DNA from: Microbacterium rhizosphaerae
Lineage (GTDB): Bacteria > Actinomycetota > Actinomycetes > Actinomycetales > Microbacteriaceae
Reading direction: 5' to 3'
NCBI RefSeq assembly: GCF_034120055.1
Contig: NZ_CP139368.1
Coordinates: forward strand, 1,922,001 to 1,986,000
DNA length: 64,000 bases
Part shown: in pieces, positions 17,224-26,509 of the stretch
How the letters are laid out: each line of letters starts with the position of its first letter
Numbering within the stretch: the first letter of the stretch is position 1
Translations under genes and position numbers: made by a program
Notes under the pieces: generated by a model
The model's database searches: none
What the model saw: the letters and a program-made list of their open reading frames with translations, nothing else
What the model was told of the DNA's origin: nothing

Positions 17224-18022
17224 CCCGTAGGACTTGACCTGCGGCGAGTGCAGACATTATGGAACCCGTGGATACTGACGCGCGGGCGGAATGGCTGTCG
17301 AACCAGTCGATTGGACGGGTGCAACTTGCTCAGGAGCGGTCAAACGCTTTGGTGGCTCACATCAGCCGCTGGCGGAAGCCCGACTCCATGAAGACGAGCC
17401 TGCACCGCAAGGAGGCGCCCGAGTGCGGCTGGGTATGTCGAAGTGGATGCGGTTGACCCGCCTCCGCGGCTCGAGCAGTGGGGTGTGCAGTTAGGCGAGA
17501 TTGCGCACCACTTGCGCAGCATACTGAACACCTCTCTCCACCGGATTGTGAAAGCCGACGGCGGAACCCCAGCGACGTCGAGGTCGACGGGTCTGCGGCC
17601 GCGTGATCCGCGCCGCTTGCGGTGACCATTCTGGTCGTCGGGTTCGGGATCACCGCCTAGATCCCTCTTGAGCAAAGCGTGCGCCGCATACTCCTTGATT
17701 GACGTCACCGAAGCCAAATTGGTGACGGGGCTGTTCGATTGGAACGGAATCCGCCTTCCCGCCGGTGCGTCACCGCAATGCTGTGGGCACTCACTGCTCT
17801 ATCCGGCCTCCCGGTGCAATCGTCGGTTGCCGATGACCGTGCCTGCGACGCCCGGCCTTCTGGCGACGAGGCGCCATGGGCGGGACGGACTGGCTCGTAC
17901 CTGACCGCGGAGCGGTCACGTGCGAGACCAAGCGGATATCGGTCGTCGTGGCACGGACGCAAATGACCCTCACTACAGCACTTCCCGCGGAACGATCGGC
18001 GTAAGAGCTGTAGCGAGGGCCC
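17224..18022. other. Region without intact genes
   Basis: About 800 bases between the ligase start and the TauE fragment. The only recognisable content is a decayed IS5-type transposase fragment on the minus strand (listed separately). The remaining short frames on both strands show no family resemblance and no plausible ribosome sites. Confidence 0.6.
17500..17655 (-). pseudogene. IS5-type transposase remnant
   Basis: The minus strand encodes PEPDDQNGHRKRRGSRGRRP, closely matching the intact IS5 transposase later in this window (PSDQQGHRKRRGSRGGRPV at 46227-46277). Beyond it similarity breaks up: NPVER appears in one frame and MLRKWCAI in another, the pieces expected before the QWRGLATRYDK region. 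No complete frame or inverted repeat remains. It is a scrap of an older, related but different IS5 copy. Confidence 0.7.
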
Positions 18023-18480
18023 TCACGGCACGAGCAGGTAGGCGGCACCGAGGATCGTGAGGATGAGCACGATGCGGTCGAACAGCAGCTGATGGATGCG
18101 GGGGATCATCCATCTGCCGATGAGTGCGCCGACCACGACCAGGGGAACGAGGACCGCATCCAGAAGCAGGACCGGCCCTGTGATGAGCCCGAGTCCGATG
18201 AGGATCGGGAGCTTCACGATGTTGACGATGGCGAAGAACCACGCGGCCGTGCCGAGGAAGACCTTCACCGGCGTCCGCATCGCGAGGAGATACATCGACA
18301 TGACGGGACCGCCTGCGTTCGCGACGGTGGTGGTGAATCCGCCGAGGGTGCCGTAGCTGATCGTCGCCACGACGTTGGTGTGCGTGATCGCCTCGGTGGA
18401 TGCGGAGCGCCTGCGCCACAGCGTGATCGCGACCATCGCGAGCAGGATGATGCCGATCACTGGCTTGACGATCGCGTTAC
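18023..18480 (-). pseudogene. C-terminal half of a TauE/SafE-type permease
   Basis: About 152 residues open to the left end of the fragment, with four membrane segments and the second family repeat (YGTLGGFTTTVANAGGPVMS). TauE/SafE anion exporters are about 250 residues with two such repeats; the first repeat is missing. The coding frame runs straight into the junction at about 18480, where a glycosidase fragment begins on the other strand. A GTG at 18461 region could start translation, but half a permease is unlikely to work. Confidence 0.8.
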
Positions 18481-20520
18481 ACAGGCTCCGGCATTTATCG
18501 ACCCGTCTGGCTCGAGTCGCGCCCCCGCACGCGGATCTCCGATGACGGCGTGCGGCTTGTCACGACATCGATCCACCCGGACGCCGTTATCGAGTTCGAG
18601 GTCCTCACGACCGGAGTGGGCAAACAGCTCCGAGTGGAGATCGAGTACTCCGACGCGGCGGGCCTCGCGGGGGTCGGACGAGCCGACGTGTCGATCGCCA
18701 GGGCACGCGGACAGCTCAGCATTGCTTCTCCCAAACTGTGGTCCGCCGAGCGGCCTCACCTGTACGACGTAGCCGTCAGACTGTTCGACGGGAACATGCT
18801 GATCGAGGACCAGCGTCTTCGCAGCGGCATTCGCACGGTCGCGGTCGACCCGACAAATGGTCTGCGGGTCAACGGCGAAAAGGTGCTCCTTCGTGGTGCA
18901 TGCGTCCACCACGACAACGGGGTGCTCGGCGCCGCCACTCACCGCGACGCCGAGCGACGTCGGGCACGTCTGTTGAAGAGCACCGGCTTCAACGCGATTC
19001 GTTCCTCCCACAACCCGCTCTCGCGCGCGTTTCTGGACGCCTGCGACGAGTTCGGGCTTTACGTCCTCGATGAACTCACCGACGTGTGGTACCAGCACAA
19101 GACTCCCTACGATGGCGCAGCCGACTTCGACACCGCATGGCGAGACGATGCACGCGCAATGATCGCCGAGGACCGAAATCGCCCCAGCGTGATCATGTAC
19201 TCGATCGGGCACGAAATCGGCGAGACGTCGACGCCGCGCGGGATCGCGCTCACCACAACAATGAACGACTTCTTCCACGAACTGGACCCGACACGACCCA
19301 CGACAGCGGCGATCAACTTCCTGCTGAACTGGATGCTGGCGTCCAGGGGCGCATCGCCTTTCCAAGGTGAATCAACCGAAGTCGAAGTCGCCGAGAAGAA
19401 GTCCTCCACGGCGGCCAACGCGCTCGCGGCACAGATCGGCAGCATGATGAAGCTGATCGCTCGACTCCCCAAAGCCGACAAGGCCACACGCGATGCTCTC
19501 GCCGCCACCGACATCGCTGGTTACAACTATGCCTACTCTCGCTACCGCGGCGACCGCCGCCGCTACCCCGGTCGGATCATCCTCGGCACCGAGTCATTCC
19601 CTGGCGACCTTCCCGCCATCTGGAAGCAGGTGCAATCCGTCCCCGGAGTGATCGGTGACTTCATCTGGACCGGGTGGGACTACCTCGGCGAAGTGGGACT
19701 CGGATACTGGTCATACGGTGACGAACCAGTCACCACAAGCAAACGGTTCCCCGGCGTGCTTTCCGGATCCGGTGTGCTCGACATCACAGGGCTCCCCAAC
19801 GCAGCGGCGCTGCTCGCTCAAGCCGTGTGGGGCACACTAAGCGCCCCGGCGATCGCCGTCCGACCGCTCGACCGCGCCGGGCAACGTATCGGCAAGACCC
19901 CATGGCGCAGCACGGATGCGATCCCGAGCTGGTCGTGGCGCGGGATCTCTGGCAAGGCCGAAATCGAGGTCTACTCAGACGACGACCAGGTCGAATTGCT
20001 CCTGAACGGGCGGTCGCTTGGCAGGAAGCGCGCCGGCCGTCGAGCAGGGTTCGTTGCCCGGTTCTCGGTGTCATACGAGCCCGGCACGCTCGAAGCAGTC
20101 GGCTTCCGCCGCGGGCGAGAAGTGAGCAGATCCAGCCTCAGTTCCGCCCGCACCCCCCGGCTTCGCCTCCGAGCTGAGGAGACGGTCGCCCCCGGCGTCG
20201 ACGAGCTCGCATTCGTCTGGGTCGAGCTCGCGGACGACCAGGGCATCGTTGAGTCCAACGCGATCGACGTCGCCGCGCTGGAGGTCAGTGGCGGTGCGGA
20301 ATTGGTCGGCTTCGGCAGCGCCTCGCCGACAACCACCGAGACGTTCGGCGCAACTCAACACCAGACATATCGAGGACGAGCGCTGGCCGTACTGCGTGGA
20401 ACAGGCGCAGCCGGACCCGTACAGGTTGTCGCGCGAAGCACCTCGCACGGGGACGCGGAGCTCGAGCTCGAGCCAGCGGCGGTGCCCGTTACTGTTGGAA
20501 CGGGCATCGTTGCGGCCTGA
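18481..20520 (+). pseudogene. GH2-family glycosidase lacking its N-terminus
   Basis: 679 in-frame residues from the junction at 18481 to the stop. It begins inside the sugar-binding domain (TGSGIYRPVWLESRP) and continues through the immunoglobulin-like domain, TIM barrel and C-terminal Big-like and DUF4982-like domains (VELLLNGRSLGRKRAG). The presumed nucleophile is in LGTESFPG. At the acid/base site the sequence is YSIGHEIGE, where family members have Asn before Glu; here it is His. About 150-200 N-terminal residues are missing, and a GTG at 18550 is only an internal codon. By family the enzyme hydrolyses beta-galactosides or similar sugars. It is probably inactive. Confidence 0.85.
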
Positions 20521-20524
20521 AGCA

Positions 20525-20680
20525 GTGATCGGCAATTCGGTCGACCTGCCCTCCCGAGTTCAGAGGCTGGTATCGCGCGGGAAGGGACACCGCGTGTATG
20601 GGGAAGCCGCGGACCCGTCGATCGTGAGGTTCCGCGAACGGCTCTACCTCTTCGCTTCGATGTCCGCCGGCTTCTGGCAT
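20525..20680 (+). pseudogene. N-terminal fragment of a GH43-like glycosidase
   Basis: From GTG at 20525, 5 bases after the GH2 stop, about 51 residues read VYGEAADPSIVRFRERLYLF then ASMSAGFW. ADPS with its Asp, followed by YLFASMSAGFW, is the first blade of GH43-type beta-propeller enzymes. Similarity stops at about 20680, where an unrelated gene fragment in the opposite orientation begins. The GH2-GH43 order looks like a sugar-degradation operon cut at both ends. Confidence 0.7.
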
Positions 20681-20682
20681 AC

Positions 20683-20990
20683 GCAGGCCTGCAGCCAGTC
20701 CAGTCAGCGCGGACAGCACGTCGGTGTAGCGCTCCGGGACGCGGATTGCCATGACCGTCCGGTCTCCGACCGGCTCGACCTTGAACTCGAAGAATGAGCA
20801 GCAGTCGGTTTCGCGTGCTGCCAGACTCCGTGCCATCGCGAGCATGCCACCGGGCATCATGACGACAGCCTCGGTCAGCGACACCCGGCGGACGTCGCCC
20901 ACGGCTGTGGCGAACGGTCTGTGAACTCCGCGATACGCAATGGCCGCTCGACGGTCGGCAACGTGCACACCTCGAGCTGCCTGAGAAGAT
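20683..20990 (-). pseudogene. Frameshifted DCCSFF-motif protein remnant
   Basis: Minus-strand frames give CTLPTVERPLRIAEF (about 20985-20935) and, in a second frame, FATAVGDVRRVSL followed by RETDCCSFFEFKVEP and IRVPERYTDVLSALTGLAAG. I recall short actinobacterial proteins with this order and a CCSFF motif encoded near metal-resistance regulators. A frameshift at about 20905-20930 separates the halves, and the end runs into the GH43 fragment. Not functional as read. Confidence 0.55.
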
Positions 20991-21144
20991 CCGCCGACTG
21001 GCCCACGAAACCAAAGCTAGACCTGTGCTTGACGGTTGCAACCCGGATCCCCATGCGGGCGGCGAACGGAAGCGGGACCGTCGCGTGCGATCGCGATGGC
21101 CCTGACCGCCTCGCTGGGTTCGAGCACACCCGACAACGTCAACC

Positions 21145-21400
21145 GTGCTCGGCGCCTTTCAAGCGGGCCGGGCATCGTCTATCGGCTTGTTCTACGCAGT
21201 CGCGCTCCCGCTGCTGACGCTGGCGCATATTGAGGGAATGCCAATCGGGATTGCCTACGGCGTGTGGGCGACATCGGGCGTCGCGCTGACGGCGATCGGA
21301 GCGCGCATCCTATTCAGGGATCCGCTGACCCGACTCACGACTATCGGCATCGGCCTCATCGGCATCGGAGTCATCCTGATTGACATGAGAACACCGCGCA
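21145..21400 (+). pseudogene. Fragment of an SMR-family small multidrug transporter
   Basis: The frame encodes FYAVALPLLTLAHIEGMPIG, AYGVWATSGVALTAIGARIL and LTRLTTIGIGLIGIGVILID, that is helices 2-4 of an SMR protein (EmrE/QacE type). The first helix with its essential Glu is not in the same frame; only scrambled traces lie upstream. After about 21400 the frame continues without meaning into the antisense of gajB. A broken resistance gene. Confidence 0.6.
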
Positions 21401-21455
21401 CTAGGCCCGCGGGTTCTCGAAGTCCTGCGTCATGGAGGCACCAAAGCCGGGACAG

Positions 21456-23144
21456 TCAGCGGCCTGCGACGGCCACCCAATCTGCGGCCTTGAACCACTC
21501 AACCAAACCCGCGGCATCCGTGAGCTGGGCCCGAAGTTCTGCCGTGAGGAACCGCGACGGATCCTTCGACCAGACGGTGCCGCTCAGCGCGGGAACGGCA
21601 GTCGCGTGACTCAGCACCAGACCGTGACGGGCACGGGACATAATGACGGAGAGCACCCGCGCCTCTTCGAGGAGGGCCTCCGGAGTCTTCGCCTCGAAGA
21701 ACGGCACATTACCGTCCTCGACACCGATCGCGAACACCCAATCGAACTGCTGGCCCTTGCCAGCGTGCCCAGAGAGAAGGTGAACGCCGGGACGGGTGAG
21801 CAGAGTGGAGTTGTCGCCAACCCGAACTCGCTTGGCGATATCAGTGGGAGCGAGCCCCTGAGTGAGAAGTTCCAGCACCCAGCCAAGCGCATCAGCGAGC
21901 GCGAGTCGGTCGGCAGGATCCTGGAGCTCGTGGAAGTCGGCCAGGTCGCGCAGAGCTTCAATGGGATCCTTCGACGTGAGCACCGCTGCGCTGTCGACGT
22001 TCGCAAGCGTGGACCGAACGCGACGAGCCGTCTCGGTGTCGAGGACGCCGTCGTCCCAGCGATGCACCTCGAACCCTGGCTCCGCAGCGAGAGCAGCATC
22101 GGCGAATCGCCGGCGGGAGCCGATACGAGAGATCACACCGATCCGCTGACCGGGTGCGCGCGACAGGATCGCCTTCGCTGCCTTCACAAGCCACTCGGCC
22201 TCGCTGTCCGCAGATTGGTGGTGAACTTCGGCGGCGATCCCGCCAGAAGGCCAGGTATTCGGCGCAGCACACGTGAGTTCGGAGCCGAGAGTGAGTGGGG
22301 TGAGCGCGTTGACAGCCGCAAGCACCGCGGGCGAGGAGCGGTGCGACTCGGTCAGCTCAATCACCGTGGCGACCTCGTCCACGATCGCGGCATGAATCTC
22401 CTCCGGCTTTGCACCGGTGAATCCGTAGATGCCTTGGGCGAGGTCGCCCGCATACGTGGTGCGACCAGCCCCGATTCGATTGATCATGCGGAGCTGCTGC
22501 GGAGTGAGGTCCTGGAACTCGTCCACCGCGACAGCCGCGAAGTGGGCGCTGTACAGACCGGCGACCGCGTCGTTGGCCAGGATCAGCTCGGCCATCCGAG
22601 GGAGGTCGTCGTAGGTCAGTTGCTGGTCCTTGATGCGGAGACGTTCCACCTCGATCGCATCCCGGTTGCCTACAGCCTCAAGGCGCCGCATCACCTCGTC
22701 GTCATCGACCATGTCCTGCTTCGCCTGGCGAAGCGCCTTGTCGACGGCCGAGATCTGGCCATAGATCAGCCCCATACGCTGGCACTGCTCCTTAACCCAA
22801 TCGTTCTCCGGAAGCTCCCACCCGGGGTCGAGTCCGATCGCCGCGGCATGGGAGCGGTAGAGACGCGCGGCCAATCCGTGGAAGTTGATCACGGTGACCT
22901 TGTCGCGGAGCTCGGCCGCAGTCAGATAACTGCGGAGGCGCTCGCGAATGTTGTCCTTTGCGCGGTTTGAGAAGGTCGCGACAAGAATGCGACGCGGGCC
23001 GGCGGCGACACCACGACGAATCATGCCCTGAACCCGGAGAGCGAGCGCCTCGCTCTTCCCGCACCCGGCGGGTGCCACGACAAGCAGGCCGAGATCAGGG
23101 GTGTCGCGAACCTGCAGCTGGAGAGCGGTGGGCTCAAGGCTCAC
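21456..23144 (-). CDS. gajB: Gabija defence protein GajB, UvrD-like helicase
   Basis: 562 residues. SF1 helicase motifs in order: Walker A APAGCGKSEAL (24-34), motif Ia-like VATFSNRAKDNI (55-66), Walker B AVDEFQDLTP (206-215), motif III GDLAQGIYGF (233-242), motif IV ESHRSSP, motif V GHAGKGQQFDWVFAIG and motif VI ARVLSVIMSRARHG. GajB partners the GajA ATPase-nuclease in Gabija antiphage defence, where nucleotide depletion or DNA-end sensing triggers GajA cleavage. Its ATG overlaps the gajA stop by four bases. Length fits GajB (about 500-600). The name rests on the pair and order, not on a database search. Confidence 0.88.
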   Translation of the reverse strand: MSLEPTALQLQVRDTPDLGLLVVAPAGCGKSEALALRVQGMIRRGVAAGPRRILVATFSNRAKDNIRERLRSYLTAAELRDKVTVINFHGLAARLYRSHAAAIGLDPGWELPENDWVKEQCQRMGLIYGQISAVDKALRQAKQDMVDDDEVMRRLEAVGNRDAIEVERLRIKDQQLTYDDLPRMAELILANDAVAGLYSAHFAAVAVDEFQDLTPQQLRMINRIGAGRTTYAGDLAQGIYGFTGAKPEEIHAAIVDEVATVIELTESHRSSPAVLAAVNALTPLTLGSELTCAAPNTWPSGGIAAEVHHQSADSEAEWLVKAAKAILSRAPGQRIGVISRIGSRRRFADAALAAEPGFEVHRWDDGVLDTETARRVRSTLANVDSAAVLTSKDPIEALRDLADFHELQDPADRLALADALGWVLELLTQGLAPTDIAKRVRVGDNSTLLTRPGVHLLSGHAGKGQQFDWVFAIGVEDGNVPFFEAKTPEALLEEARVLSVIMSRARHGLVLSHATAVPALSGTVWSKDPSRFLTAELRAQLTDAAGLVEWFKAADWVAVAGR

Positions 23145-24748
23145 AGCGCGGCTTCGATCTGCGCGAGCATTCCCTCGATGCTGGTAACGGCGCGAGCCTC
23201 AGTCTCGCCCATGAGAGTCACAGCTACAAGCGCGGACTGCACCTTCTTCGTGCGGCAGAACGTAGCCACATCGGCATCCGTGAAGGTTGCGCCCGGCCCA
23301 GAAGCCTTAAGGAACACGATCTCGTTTGGCTTGAAAAGAGTGGATGCCTGGAGCGCAGTCGCGAGCGCGCCTGCTCCGATAGCACGGACGTACTCATCCT
23401 CGAGATCGAGGCGTGAGACCCACACGAAGTTGGTGTTGAGATCAGCCACGGCGACACCGAGGCGCTTGGCGACTTTCTTCTCAGCATCCTCGTCAATCAG
23501 CATCGAGACGGGGACATCGAAGCCGCCCTTGCCGAAGAGGGTGTCGATGGCTCCCATGTCCCCGAATCCGTTGGCTTCGAGGAGCGAGACGCCGAGACGG
23601 TCGAGCGTGCGGTCGGTGAGCTCTGCGGCCCGCTCGACGATGATGCGGTCGGCCAGGCCTTCGACGGCGATCACTCGAGCTGCGGTGAGCGGCTCAAGGC
23701 GGTCACGCACCCACCATCGGACCGTGGTGCGCTCGTCCTGCGAAAGGAACCCAGCGTTCGGCTGAACGATCCGGCCGCCAGGGCGCACCAGCACGATTGA
23801 GTCTGAGTCAAATGCGCCGACGATGTCTGGCGAGTGTGTGGCGAGGATCTTCTGACTGCCACTGGCTTTCAGGAGGCGCGCCAGGCTGCGCTGGCTGGTG
23901 GGGTGAAGGTGAATCTCGGGCTCGTCGATACCCACCACGTTGGCGCCGGAGCTGGTCAGGTCGTAGAGCGCGATGGCGTAGAGCGCGCGCGTTCCGTCCG
24001 ACTGAGCCGCCAGGTCGCGAAGGGCGCCGTCCTTCTGCACCTGCAGCCGAACGTCGCTCAGCGCGTCCTTATCTGCGCTCGATCCAGGGACGAACGCGAG
24101 ATCCTTCGTTTTGACCTTGTTCGGGAGAGCCTTGGTCAGCTGGGAGGCGAGGTCCTGGCGGACCTGCTTGAGGACCTTCGAGTCGGCAAGTGTGTCGGTC
24201 AGAGTCTCGACGGCCTTGTCAAAGTCAGCCTGCTCGGCGCCAAGTTCGACCGCCGCGAGAAGATCCGTGAGGGCGGAGCGACGGTCGCTTCGGAGCTCCC
24301 GCGACTGCGATGTCGCGCCGAGGAATCGCCAGCCAATCGTCTCGAGCTGCACTCGCGACAATTGGCGACGAGTGCCAGATCCAACCGCAATGCGCTCGAT
24401 GCTCAGTGTGTCTTCAGAGTCGACGGAGGCGCTCAGTCGGACGGTCATCGTCGACGGGCCGCCGTTCGGATCCGCGTTGATCTCGTCAGGGAACGCGGCC
24501 TCCTCGTCCTTGGAGAAGTCAACGAGCGTGACCTCAATGACGAGATCCTGGTTCGCGTCCCTGAAGTCCTCGCTCGTGATCTGTGCGTAAAGCTGTGCCG
24601 CGGAGGCTCCGAGCGCGAGCTGAAGGCAGCGGAGTACCGAGCTCTTGCCGACGTCATTCGCACCGACAAGAACGAGGTGCTCGCGCACCTCAATCTCGAC
24701 GTCCGTCAGCCGGTTGTGGTTATCGATGCGCAGCTTGCTCAGTCGCAT
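23141..24748 (-). CDS. gajA: Gabija defence protein GajA, ATPase with TOPRIM nuclease domain
   Basis: 535 residues from ATG at 24748, with GGGGAG about 12 bases upstream; the frame extends further but without similarity. The N-terminal ABC-type ATPase has Walker A GANDVGKSS (29-37), the region AQSDGTRALYAIAL as signature, Walker B/D-loop GIDEPEIHLHP (273-283) and H-loop ATHSPD (303-308). The C-terminal TOPRIM domain has Glu363 (AVEGLADRII) and the acidic LIDEDAEKK (418-425). This is the OLD/GajA plan: a sequence-specific DNA nickase released when NTP levels fall during infection. It is first in a two-gene operon. Confidence 0.9.
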   Translation of the reverse strand: MRLSKLRIDNHNRLTDVEIEVREHLVLVGANDVGKSSVLRCLQLALGASAAQLYAQITSEDFRDANQDLVIEVTLVDFSKDEEAAFPDEINADPNGGPSTMTVRLSASVDSEDTLSIERIAVGSGTRRQLSRVQLETIGWRFLGATSQSRELRSDRRSALTDLLAAVELGAEQADFDKAVETLTDTLADSKVLKQVRQDLASQLTKALPNKVKTKDLAFVPGSSADKDALSDVRLQVQKDGALRDLAAQSDGTRALYAIALYDLTSSGANVVGIDEPEIHLHPTSQRSLARLLKASGSQKILATHSPDIVGAFDSDSIVLVRPGGRIVQPNAGFLSQDERTTVRWWVRDRLEPLTAARVIAVEGLADRIIVERAAELTDRTLDRLGVSLLEANGFGDMGAIDTLFGKGGFDVPVSMLIDEDAEKKVAKRLGVAVADLNTNFVWVSRLDLEDEYVRAIGAGALATALQASTLFKPNEIVFLKASGPGATFTDADVATFCRTKKVQSALVAVTLMGETEARAVTSIEGMLAQIEAAL

Positions 24749-25105
24749 GGTGCCGTGATTCTCCCCTTGGCGAGCCAGTGTGCCCAGACCGCATCGCGCG
24801 GCTCTTCGGCCAATTGTTGTAGGCGTCCCTAGTGATGAGGACAGGGCTCGCCGAGGCAAGCGGCGAGTGGTTGTGAGATGGACATCAGCGCGCCATTCAA
24901 GAGGCCGGCGTGAGCCCTCGGGCTCAGTGCGTGCTCCGTGAGCAACTGCTTCGTCGTGGCGACAAGCCCGATGAAAACAAGGGTGCCGCGCGCAACCTGC
25001 CGCACGGCGCGGCCGTTTCGAGCATGATCAGAGACCATGGCAATCGACGCGATTCACCGGATCAGCTCGATAGGTTACACGCGCGCCGACTGGGCACCCG
25101 ACAGC
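24749..25105. other. Region upstream of gajA without a recognised gene
   Basis: About 350 bases that must contain the gajA promoter on the minus strand. A 7-base palindrome with a 2-base centre (TGAGCCC / GGGCTCA) lies at 24911-24926 and could be an operator or a small hairpin. A 69-codon minus frame (24829-25038) has no family resemblance and is left out. Confidence 0.5.
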
Positions 25106-25312
25106 CTACTTGCGCTTTCGCTTTGGCATCGTGAAGAGGAACGCTGCCTCGCGGCGTTGGTTCAATCGCTCCCCGATGGCGGGGCTGATTGCCCCGACCA
25201 GTCCGAGTGCCGCACCCGCGAAACCTGCCACACCACCCGCTGAGCCCACGACCAGACCCATGCCGCCAGCGATGACCGGCACGGTGAGAGCAAAGCTGCG
25301 ATACGTTCCCAT
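25106..25312 (-). CDS. Possible small Gly/Ala-rich membrane peptide
   Basis: 68 codons with a strongly hydrophobic Gly/Ala stretch (VIAGGMGLVVGSAGGVAGFA) and a basic tail ending PKRKRK, which looks like a glycine-zipper membrane peptide. Against it: the start region overlaps the divergent DUF3846 gene and there is no ribosome site before the ATG. An internal ATG at 25261 would remove the overlap. Kept as a low-confidence call. Confidence 0.3.
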   Translation of the reverse strand: MGTYRSFALTVPVIAGGMGLVVGSAGGVAGFAGAALGLVGAISPAIGERLNQRREAAFLFTMPKRKRK

Positions 25313-25802
25313 GCGCTTGTTCGACGAGCCCGTCGAGTTGCGTGAGTTCTCTAGCCTCGAGGACTACCAGGCCGCCGTGGGGGGCTGGATCGAGCCGGTC
25401 GACCTGCTCGACCTGGGCACCACCGTCTACATCAACGAGGAAGGGCTGTTGCGGCAGTTGCCGTTCAACAGCCGCGCCACGTTCCTGTGGTGGTATCACG
25501 TGCCCGAAGCGCGGCAGCGAGCGATGTTAGCTGGCGACGCCGTCCTGGTCGGGTTGCCGGATAGCAACGGTGACAGCACCGATCTGCCGGGGAGCGTCAG
25601 CGAGACGCTTGCTGGCTCTGGCACCTGGCGCGTCGAGGTGCGAACGGTCGGCGACCCAAAGTGGTACGGCAACCAAGCGACCTACGTCGACTACTTCGAA
25701 GCGCTGGTCTGGGCCATGCTCACCCTCGAGCGGTGGACCGCTGCCGAAGACGTCCGCGTCGTCCCTGTGCTCCCCGACGAACTACCTCAACCCGCCGCCT
25801 GA
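25272..25802 (+). CDS. DUF3846-like protein
   Basis: 176 residues from ATG at 25272 (MTGTVRAKLRYVPM); ATG 25311 is the alternative. The body reads PVELREFSSLEDYQAAVGGW, then GTTVYINEEGLLRQLPFNSR, ATFLWWYHVPEARQ and VLVGLPDSNGDSTDLP, the conserved blocks of DUF3846 proteins seen on actinobacterial plasmids and phages. The family has no known biochemical function. It supports the plasmid or phage-like nature of the region. Confidence 0.8.
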   Translation: MTGTVRAKLRYVPMRLFDEPVELREFSSLEDYQAAVGGWIEPVDLLDLGTTVYINEEGLLRQLPFNSRATFLWWYHVPEARQRAMLAGDAVLVGLPDSNGDSTDLPGSVSETLAGSGTWRVEVRTVGDPKWYGNQATYVDYFEALVWAMLTLERWTAAEDVRVVPVLPDELPQPAA

Positions 25803-25930
25803 GCGAACTCGGGTGCGGCGGCGACCCAAGCCTTGATCCGCTTCGTGCGCTCGGGGTGAGGGTCGCCGCCTTCGCATTTTCGGGAGGACCCTGGCCTAGT
25901 GCCCTTCCGCGGGCAGGCCCGCTGGTGGCG

Positions 25931-26509
25931 TTACTTGCTAAGGAGAGACGTTAGGAACACCGTGACCACGCCGCCGATTCCGAGAACCAGGACTACAGCC
26001 TTCAGAACTCCAACCCCGTCGCTGCCCACTACGAACACCGGTGCGATCTCGCCAACTTGCAAGGCAATGTTTATTCCAGCGGCGATGAGTGCCAATACCA
26101 GTCCAACAAGGGTGATCACCCCCGCAGTAGTTTGGAATAGCCAGCGCATCCGAGCCGCAAATGCCGTAGTCTTTTCCGCGAAACCGTTAATCTGTTGTCT
26201 ATCCGGCAAGTCAAACGTGTCGGGCGTGACAAAAACTTCGTCGCCTTCACCGAACCCTCGGGGTTCTGCCTTCAGCGATACCTTCTCTCTTCGGCCGTCA
26301 ACGGTGAGAACGACTCGGTCCTTGGGTCCGAACATGCTGCCCAATTGGGAATTAACCGGGAAGCGTGCGACACCCTTCTTCGCGGTCATGGACGAGGCCT
26401 TAATTTTGCACTGCAGTCTTGTCGTTTCAGGGGCGGGCGCTGGTCCTTGGCCAGTCGCTGGCGTACCATCGCTTGCGAGTGTTGCCTTGTTGTCATGCAT
26501 AGGATTCAC
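25931..26509 (-). CDS. Membrane protein with N-terminal soluble domain, unknown
   Basis: 192 residues: about 125 soluble residues with a beta-rich stretch (DRVVLTVDGRREKVSLKAEP), then two membrane segments separated by a short loop (about 130-153 and 167-189). It overlaps the end of the upstream zinc-ribbon gene by 17 bases (ATG at 26500 is an alternative start), so the two form an operon. GC content is visibly lower than in the transfer region. No family recognised. Confidence 0.7.
   Translation of the reverse strand: MNPMHDNKATLASDGTPATGQGPAPAPETTRLQCKIKASSMTAKKGVARFPVNSQLGSMFGPKDRVVLTVDGRREKVSLKAEPRGFGEGDEVFVTPDTFDLPDRQQINGFAEKTTAFAARMRWLFQTTAGVITLVGLVLALIAAGINIALQVGEIAPVFVVGSDGVGVLKAVVLVLGIGGVVTVFLTSLLSK

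Noticed and set aside
21432..22970. 512-codon plus frame opposite gajB
   Set aside because: Antisense shadow of the helicase; composition is unlike a protein and no ribosome site is seen.
24829..25038. 69-codon minus frame upstream of gajA
   Set aside because: No ribosome site, no family resemblance and random composition.
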